Assembly (NCBI GenBank): GCA_030142905.1
Contig: JASJOG010000469.1
Span: 62,001 to 126,000 of the forward strand
DNA: 64,000 nucleotides
Direction: 5' to 3'
DNA from: Heliopora coerulea
Lineage: Eukaryota > Cnidaria > Anthozoa > Scleralcyonacea > Helioporidae
Shown here: positions 57,027-64,000 of the stretch, piece after piece
How the letters are laid out: every line of letters starts with the position of its first letter
How positions within the stretch are numbered: position 1 is the stretch's first letter
The notes under the pieces: model-generated
What the model saw: the letters and a program-made list of their open reading frames with translations, nothing else
Database searches by the model: none
What the model was told of the DNA's origin: nothing
Position numbers and translations under genes: made by a program

Positions 57027-58044
57027 CATGAATTAAGTTCGTAAGTTAATCAGCACCTTCTTTCACAACAACACATAAAATTTCCCGAAATTAATTATAT
57101 TTGCTCAGGGCCGTATTGACCATTGAAGATGAAGTGGTTAACTCGTCCTAAAAAACACAACAAGACAAAGGATAAAAGTACAATTATAAGCGGTTGCAAG
57201 CGAGTATAATTGAACAATGTTCTCTCCAGAACCACAAAGGATGAATTATGATTTATGTTTTGAGGCAGTATAACGCGCATATCATATATTTTTCCTGTAA
57301 AACCTGCTGATTTACTGGTTGAGATTAATTCGGTAGAAGCCGAACACGCCCTTTTCTAGGACTAATGAGGGGCCTAAGTCCACCTCGGGTGGGCCATTGG
57401 TTTTTACCTCCGGAGTGGTTAAACTTAAATATGGTTTCTGTAAAGACTACTTTCGGAAGAACAGAGGTCATCAGCATTGTTTCAATCTTTTACAGCAAAA
57501 TCATTGGAGCCTATGAAAGTGGGCCTGAGAGTTGTCGGGATTTACAGACAGTGCCAATACCGTAAGTCGAAGTCATACTTGAAGATGCAATAAATTATGA
57601 CAGATATATTAGGACAGATATATTAGAGTGAATGTGACAAGACATCAGGTTACCCTGGTCAATGACAAACGTTGAACTTTACAACTCTGAACTGGGATCG
57701 GCCCAGTGTTAATACATATGGACGCTAAATAAGAGGTGATGAATGGTCGACGTTCATTCGCGCTAATCAAGGCTCGAGGGTCTATTATGAAACATCTCCA
57801 GATATCACTTGGTAACCGAGCCGCCTTTACGACTACGAAATTCCTAGCTTGTTAATTTTATTCCTTTTATATTCCATAATCCAGCCGGCGACAAGCTCCT
57901 ATAGAACTTCGACATGAATGGCGTTAGACAGAACGGAAATCACACTCCTCTTTGAGTATATGGTGTCTCTTTAGCAATAGGAGTTTTTTTACTCTTTCCA
58001 AGCAGTTGGAGAGGGAAAATTGGCAAGAGGCTTTCGATGAGATC

Positions 58045-58135
58045 TTTCATATTTAGGTGTTTCATAATACGATGTTTCATAATTAGGTGTTTCATAATAC
58101 TATTGTATTCATAATACAATGTTTCATAATTAGTT
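58045..58135. repeat. Short tandem repeat of gtttcataat(ac/ta)
   Basis: There are five or six units of about 14-18 bp containing tgtttcataat, in the duplicated block just before the Harbinger derivative. Confidence 0.7.
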
Positions 58136-58547
58136 TTTCGGAATATGCTGTTTCAATGCAAAATCTGACACTTCATAGTAAAGCCTAGTTTCCATATAGT
58201 TGTAATTGTTGTAATTCCATCGGCGATAATCGGTGACGGAATTACAACATTTTAGTTTCCATATCGTTGGAATTGTTGTAATTCGTCGCCGATTTCCTGC
58301 TAGTTCACAGGACTTCTCGGTCGAACAATCGCCGATTTCTGTCGAAACTGCGCATGCGGATGTACAGTTTACATAGCGTCTGGAAAGGCAGTTCTGTAGT
58401 AACTAGTAAGTCCATTTCTATAACAAACTGAAGATTGTAAGCAATCGTGAGGGAAAAGCACCGCGAGAAGGATGGCACGGCTAAACAGAAGGGTGCTTCT
58501 ACATGCCCAACGCGTGCTACAGTACTTTTAGCACGTAAGAATTCGTA

Positions 58548-58706
58548 ATGGCAAGAATTCGCCGTAATTCAAAGAGAAAGCATAAAAGATGGGTGAGAGG
58601 GATCTTCCAAGAACGCAAGAATCTTGGCAATTATTACACTTTGGTGGGAGAGCTAAGACTTCACGACAGAATTGGCCTTCTTGTTTTTGTCGCGGAAATC
58701 AACTGA
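58548..58706 (+). pseudogene. Harbinger transposase N-terminal remnant
   Basis: From an ATG at 58548, 52 codons encode a basic start and KHKRWVRGIFQERKNLGNYY then LVGELRLHDRIG, which matches the conserved N-terminal region of PIF-Harbinger transposases (W-V-x-I...R...G.Y..L..ELR..D). After this the frame enters sequence antisense to the MADF remnant and stops. The catalytic DDE part is missing. Confidence 0.75.
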
Positions 58707-58781
58707 AGACCGCTTATATACAGCAGGATAGTTTCTAACAATGTCCATGAACTCTTCGTCACTGATGTTTGAGTCGCCCAT
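58653..58781 (-). pseudogene. MADF/Myb-like DNA-binding protein remnant of Harbinger
   Basis: From an ATG at 58781, 42 codons read FMDIVRNYPAVYKRSSVDFRDKNKK-like sequence, the start of a MADF domain (hydrophobic, YP.+Y, S..+.+D..KK.N). Harbinger elements normally encode such a DNA-binding partner of the transposase as a second gene. It converges on and overlaps the transposase remnant, which suggests that one deletion joined the 5' parts of two convergent genes. Confidence 0.65.
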
Positions 58782-59560
58782 TTTTATCTCGAGTCGTTTA
58801 GATCGTCTTTTGTCAGCCTTCTTCTGCACGAAATTCTAGTTTAAGGTTTCTCTTTGGAAATGGAATCAATCCACGCGAGTCTCGTAATCGCGATACTTTA
58901 CTATGGCAACAGAAGATGTGCTATGATTGGCTACTCATGTCACGTGCCGTCTTTTCATCGGCGACTGTCGGCGACTGTTGTAGAAAGCGTTTCCATTAAA
59001 TTTGACCACATCGGCGACTGTTGTAATTGTTGTAGAAGTTGAACTCGATTCAACTTCTACAACAGTCGCCGATTCATCGCCGATTGGATTACAACAATTA
59101 CAACACGCGTTTCCATATAGTTGTAATTGTTGTAAGGGCTCATCGCCGATTATCGCCGATGGAATTACAACAATTACAACTATATGGAAACTAGGCTTAA
59201 AGTTCTCTTATGTAAAGTTCTTATTTCTTAATCAAGTGTCAAATGTTAAGGAAGTGTTATGACGTCTTACATCCTCACTCCATAGATTATTATCATGAAT
59301 TGTCTTGTAATCTCAAATGCGAATAAACACTGAAAGTCTCCACATTTTTATTTTTTTTCCCTTTAGCGAGATTTTTGCATGGAGAAGTAATGGGAAGGGT
59401 AAGTTTTTGCTCTGTTACAGGGGCGGTGGAATGGAAGGACTGTTGGTGGGGCAGAAACTGACGTTAAAATGGTGCCGTTGTATTTGTGTTTTGACTCTTA
59501 CCCGGAGACAGCTGTCCTATTGACGAGTAAAATTGTTTATTGTTGGCCATATGTAAAATA

Positions 59561-60045
59561 ATAGAAGTCTTATGCGATCAGTGAAGAGTTAAAAAACTGA
59601 GTGAGTTAGGGCTTTGAGCCATTTCAAACCCTATTATTCTTCAACTTTTGAGTGCTTCAAAATGATGCTGGCGTTCTCAAGTCTTCATGTACTCGAAGAA
59701 AAATTTGAGAACCAACCACTACGACAAAATGACCAAAATCGAGAAGACATACATTACATTTTGAAGTAATGTTCACACCAAAACAACCGTAATTGTTATT
59801 TTTAAAATTTTAAATATACATTTTGTACTTGCTATTTTAATACTTTCCGGTCCAAGATGTCTCCCTCGACGAGTAAAACCATCTGGCGTTACTCTGAGTA
59901 AGATTAAGAAGTCGGGTATGGACCATAAAGGGTTAATTGAGGTATTCTTAAGTTTTGACCTCACCCTAAGCTTTCATCTTTTCCGTGCATAGGTGTGCTA
60001 CGATAGTTATGGTAGATACTTCATGTGTTACAATACCTGTACAAT
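59561..60045. other. No gene; dispersed motif at 59853-59900
   Basis: Only the cgacgagtaaaaccatctgg motif shared with 47.8 kb was recognised. Confidence 0.4.
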
Positions 60046-60049
60046 GCCT

Positions 60050-61110
60050 TCAGAAAAAAAATGTCTCGTTGGATCTCCCCCAAAAATCGACTTTTAGAGC
60101 CAGACTCTGTCCACTAGTATCTATTTTTTTTGAAGACGTAAATTTTTCGTAGAGGATTACCTTCCCATCCATACGAATCCGGCGACTACGGTTACCGAAA
60201 ACGAAACCTTTCTAAAACGCTTTCCAGGGTGGAGATTTTTTGAATACGCCTTTTCCTACGTTCGTGTGGACGGATGAAAACGGAAACTTTCAAAAACGTT
60301 TACGTCATGGTATGGTTTCCCACGCGAGATTTAAAATGGCGGACGGACGTATCACTTTCGTATCGATTTTGCTTGGGCTTTTTTCAAGCATAATCGCATG
60401 TCTTGAAATCAACCTTGCCTTGCTGAATGTTCAAGCAAGAATGTTCAAGACCTCGAAGGTTTTGGGTCAGACTAGGACATGCAAGTGCTTGTCGGGATAA
60501 CTTTGCTGCCCAAGTTGTCATTCCCGTCTGAAGAGTGGAGGGAGAATTTTAGGATGAATAGAGCTTCTCTCAAGGTGGTTAACGTTTACAAATTGTGTTT
60601 GCGTATTCCTGTCAATGAGCGAAAACGATTGAAAACCCTATCTTGTTGACAAAAATATTTTTGAGAATGGATGGGAAAAATTGTGTTAAAACGGATACGT
60701 GTGGAAAGGGCCATAGGTCATGGTGTAAAACGAAACAAATTACCGTAGTGGATCTAGACGTGACGTTTGGTGGGGGCAAAACGGTGCAACAGTCCCCAAA
60801 TTCCTTGTTTTTAGCGTTTTAACCCCATACTTTTATTGTTTTTGGAGCAGAGGCCTTGGGGTTGTAGGGTACCTTTGGTCCCTCCCTATATCTTTTCTTG
60901 GCAAACCACAGTTGCAAAAGGCCGTGGCTGCAGTATCTTATTTTCAGCGTCCTCATACGAGACAAAAAAATCTTTGTCGAAAGCATAACCAGGTACTAAC
61001 CATACGCACGCCAAAGTACCTACTTTGCTCAAAAGGCTCCTTACCTGTTGACAGTCCAAAAAAATATACAAACGTTGATATTTTCATCGGATTTCAATTG
61101 GATTTTGCCC
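60050..61110 (+). repeat. Dispersed repeat unit with an internal insertion, related to 61765-62160 and 23478-23780
   Basis: Ttggatctcccccaaaaatcgacttttag (split: ttggatctcccccaaaaatc, gacttttag) at 60069 matches 61773. Atctagacgtgacgttt at 60752 and ccccaaattccttgttttta at 60794 match 61853-61905. Between 60115 and 60715 about 600 bases are extra relative to the 61.8 kb copy and are bounded by tccac and gtgga-like ends. They contain gaaaacg-rich sequence typical of a MITE. Confidence 0.55.
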
Positions 61111-61485
61111 AGGTTTAATCCGAAAAAAAAAAGAATTCCCCGTAAACAAGGGCTTTCTACGAAGATAACGGTAAACACAGAAGCTTTTTAAAGTTTTAAC
61201 TGACTTTTTTGCGAGCTACAAGAGGACACAGAAAGTAGAGGAGCTCACAAATTCATGATCATGATTATCAATAATTAATAAGCTTGTAATCCTACCAACT
61301 GGTATTCAACTGAAAAAACTCCACAACGGATATACGTCGGAAAAACGTTTCAAGTTCTTACATCATCTTATGAATTCCTCGTTTAATTGCAAAACAGTTA
61401 TCAAGAAAACAGTGAAAAGATACCTGGGAGACTGAAACGGACTTGAAAGATGACGTAGCTGCTATAATTATTGAACTTTGAGCGT

Positions 61486-61669
61486 ACAGGGGCGGTGAAG
61501 CGGAATTTCAGGTGGGGGTTGGGGCTTCAGATAAAAATACAGTATTCTGCATGCTTCTCCAGGAAATTGCACAACAAGTGTTCTAAAACGAAGTTATTTC
61601 AACATTGCATTTGGAAAAAGAGTAGGGGCTACAGCCCTCTCCACCCCTCCGGCTCCGCCGTCCCTGGTG
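61486..61669. mobile_element. Possible hAT-like MITE, no target duplication
   Basis: The left end caggggcggtgaagc and the right end, reverse-complemented (cagggacggcggagc), match at 12 of 15 positions. The flanking octamers differ, so the call is tentative. Confidence 0.4.
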
Positions 61670-61764
61670 CACCATAAGCATTAGCCTGTTCCTTTGGGTA
61701 GGCTACAGATCGTGCAGGATAATGTGCCATAATGCTCGTGTACTGGTGGTGAAATCAAATACTA

Positions 61765-62160
61765 TATCCCGTTGGATCTACAAAAAAATCGACTTTTAGA
61801 GTCGTAGGTCATGGTATAAAATGAAGCAAGTAACAAAGTTGCAGAGGTTGATCCAGACGTGACGTTTAGGGGGGGAAAGCGGAACAGCAACTCCCCAATT
61901 CCCCGTTTTTAGTGTTTGAATCGTCTGGGGGGCAAAGGGGCTTGGGGCAGTAGGGCCCCTTTGGCTTACTTAGGGAAAGTTACATGGATTCAATAGGCCT
62001 CGGACGAGAACACTTACAAACACTACTGGGCACTGACTGCATATGTGCTACGTTAGGACCTTCTTTCCCGAGGCTCTTTATCCCTTCTCAATCTGACCAT
62101 ATATGCAAATGCTGATATTCTCGTAGACCCCTGCCATTCGTGACCCAAGGCTAAACAAAT
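61765..62160 (+). repeat. Third copy of the dispersed repeat
   Basis: It shares ordered motifs with 60050-61110 (ggatctac, aaaaaatcgacttttagag, gacgtgacgttt, ccccgtttttagtg, atatgcaaatgctgatatt) but lacks the internal 600-bp insert. Confidence 0.55.
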
Positions 62161-62164
62161 GCCC

Positions 62165-64000
62165 ATTGAGCCTATTGATTAACACACAACCGATTGTCAT
62201 ATTCTTTGGGTTTTTTTTTTTTTTGTTAGCCTGTAACAGCCAGCTATAGATTCAACAATATTCGGGGGACCAGCAAATTTGCTTATAGCAAGTTTGGACT
62301 ACGAGATCGCCACAAGTGCTTCAAGGTGAATTTAAGAAATCATATAAACTTATATCTTATGTTTTTTCCCCTGTACTTTTTAGCTGAGAAAATATTTATA
62401 ATCGTATCACTTAAAACATTGCTTCCTTATATAAGTCTAGTTACCACTTGTTTGTTACTGTCTTTTGGATAGTTGGCCATGGTCTTTAAGAATGACCCAA
62501 GAAGCCCTAGATTAGAAGTAATACAATTTTTTTCCCTGAGGATGATTTTGAAGAGGTTATTTCACTGGCTTTGAGATATTTTAGTAGCGATTCGATGATT
62601 TTATTGACGCAAACACTTTTTCAATTTTTCGTCTTGTCCCTGATCCAATTCTAAGTGCAACTTTTGGACTAACCTTAACCTTAGATCAGTGTAAAGCTGA
62701 AGGTGTTAATATTGATTTTTGACGAAATTTCAATCTGAGACCAGCGAAATATCCTTTTCCTGCTGTTCCATGGACAATTATTTTTTGCTCATTGCATTGC
62801 TAAGAAGCCGCGCACTGAAAACGAAAAAAGGAACATCGATTTTGTATATGAAGAATATTTCAACTACGAAAACTGTATGTTAAATATGATAGGCCAAGCT
62901 CCATTTTTACCACACAGAGTAATTTATATACATGAAAAATAATGCGTCACAAGTACAGAAACAAATGTCCCATAGAAAAGTTTTTAGACCAGCAACTTTA
63001 TACTGGATTTTTAAGGTATTTTATGCTTAAGATTTATAAAATTTTCACCCTAAATTTACAATTTATTGAGCATGAAACAAAACTAGCATTCACTGAAATG
63101 TCTAGACGATCCCACATAATTTTGAGGCTTAATGGTTACTTCTTGAACTCCTCTGGCGTTAAATTAAGGGGTTTTCAACTCGGTAGAGATGCGTTTGCGG
63201 CAAACTGCGGGATTTCTATTGGATCAGCAACCAATATACAATAATTAATGTTTATAAATGTTCAATAAATGTTCACTCCAGCAAGAAGTTCTTCTGACTC
63301 TAAGTTCTCTTCTTGTTCTTGTCTGTTTCTGCTTGCTTTTGCTCTATCTCCTTTGTCTGCTCCCTTTTGCCTACTCAACTTGTTGGGGAAAGAGCGTTTC
63401 TTTTTATGCTTTTGGTGGGTAATTTTAGTTGACAGTGATTGATATTACAGGTTAGTCAATCAGATATGTTTTAATCAAATCCTTTGCTTTGCCATGTGAA
63501 AGCGTTGTTTGGAATGTGAAGTAGTTAGCAAGAACGTTTGAAAAAGATTTTTTGACACTAAATGAATACGCTTCCGAATCGAATTGACATACTAAAATTG
63601 AAACGTAATAGTCTTTATCGTGGTTATGTTTTTTCACATTTTCATATTGCATTTCAAGATCAAATCTAGTCTGACTGGTCATTACATCATACCTGAAATT
63701 CAGTAAAATATTTAATAAATATAGTCTGGATTCATATAAACCAGAGCAAGGATTTCACAACACTAACTTGCACCGTGATCTTAAATTCGATAACGTAAAT
63801 CAAAACCTTTTAAGCTACACCTATAACATTGTTCATAACATTTTCAAGAGGAGTACTTACTGTGCTACGATAAGACTTACTGATTACAGAAAGAGATAAT
63901 AACTATGTAAATACGGTTTTCAAATACGTTGATACTATGGTGATTGGTAGTTTAAGATAAAGTAAGAGAAAATGAAGATGAAATATACGCACTAAAGAGG
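62165..64000. other. No recognisable gene
   Basis: A/T-rich sequence. Plus-strand frame 62942-63244 (100 codons) and minus-strand frame 63452-63682 (76 codons) have no recognised motifs. A poly-T run is at about 62211-62224. Confidence 0.4.

Larger units (their letters stand above)
58182..59197. mobile_element. PIF-Harbinger-type derivative, 1016 bp, TAA target duplication
   Basis: The long TIRs begin agcctagtttccatatagtt and pair over more than 45 bp. The trinucleotide taa flanks both sides (58179-58181, 59198-59200), the size and sequence typical of PIF-Harbinger. Subterminal copies of gtttccatatagttgtaatt and cggcgactgttgtagaa occur in both orientations. The interior retains the starts of both Harbinger genes, so this is an internally deleted, non-autonomous copy. 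Confidence 0.88.
53380..59560. repeat. Copy 2 of the long collinear duplication (partner 14592-20470)
   Basis: Correspondences are listed under copy 1. Examples are ccatgtcgatatacctgaaa with 14670, acaattccgagtacaataat at 54379 with 16699, gctggacattgaaaattag at 56545 with 16922, and aaacttaaatatggtttctg at 57421 with the 17557 block. This copy carries later insertions at 54011-54271, 54469-56378, 56784-57026 and 58182-59197. Confidence 0.8.

Noticed and set aside
59418..59450. hAT terminus caggggcggtgg
   Set aside because: No right-hand partner or target duplication could be identified.

Overview
The window reads as animal nuclear DNA, most probably an anthozoan cnidarian such as a stony coral. 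That assignment is an inference from the mix of repeats: Penelope-like elements with GIY-YIG endonuclease, a degenerate Maverick/Polinton-type integrase block, a Copia retrotransposon, a Crypton-type tyrosine recombinase, PIF-Harbinger and hAT miniature elements, and tRNA-derived SINEs. No intact host protein-coding gene could be recognised in 64 kb. Nearly everything identifiable is a mobile element or its debris, and almost every coding region carries stops or frameshifts.

Layout. 1-4.6 kb: the edge of a Penelope-like reverse transcriptase fragment, then a decayed block of minus-strand genes (BRO-N/VRR-NUC/zinc-finger protein, chromodomain integrase and three unrecognised genes) resembling a Maverick/Polinton-type element. 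4.6-11.3 kb: SINE-like pieces, an unrecognised broken ORF set, and several inverted-repeat elements including a hAT MITE with a perfect 8-bp target duplication. 11.8-13.5 kb: an unclassified terminal-inverted-repeat element carrying a broken zinc-ribbon gene. 14.6-20.5 kb: copy 1 of a long duplicated block. 21.0-25.2 kb: two palindromic Penelope insertions and a 5'-truncated LINE. 25.2-37.2 kb: mostly featureless, with one Penelope endonuclease relic and an array of palindromic motifs. 37.2-41.5 kb: recently copied segments joined as a mosaic, plus a head-to-head SINE dimer. 41.9-47.3 kb: a pogo/Tc1-like MITE and a broken Copia element interrupted by a hAT MITE. 48.6-52.9 kb: dispersed repeats, an inverted-repeat element and a hAT element. 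53.4-59.5 kb: copy 2 of the long duplication, loaded with later insertions (MITE, tyrosine-recombinase element, SINE palindrome, Harbinger derivative). 60-64 kb: repeat fragments, then featureless sequence.

Two points stand out. First, four separate retroposon insertions (two Penelope-like, two SINE) are head-to-head palindromes flanked by direct target duplications of 9-13 bp, so the palindromes seem to have formed during insertion. In both Penelope cases the two outer 3' ends stop at the same two positions, about 35-40 nt apart. Second, the 14.6-20.5 and 53.4-59.5 kb blocks are collinear paralogues, so each serves as the empty site for insertions in the other. All identifications were made by eye from conserved motifs, and no database search was possible.
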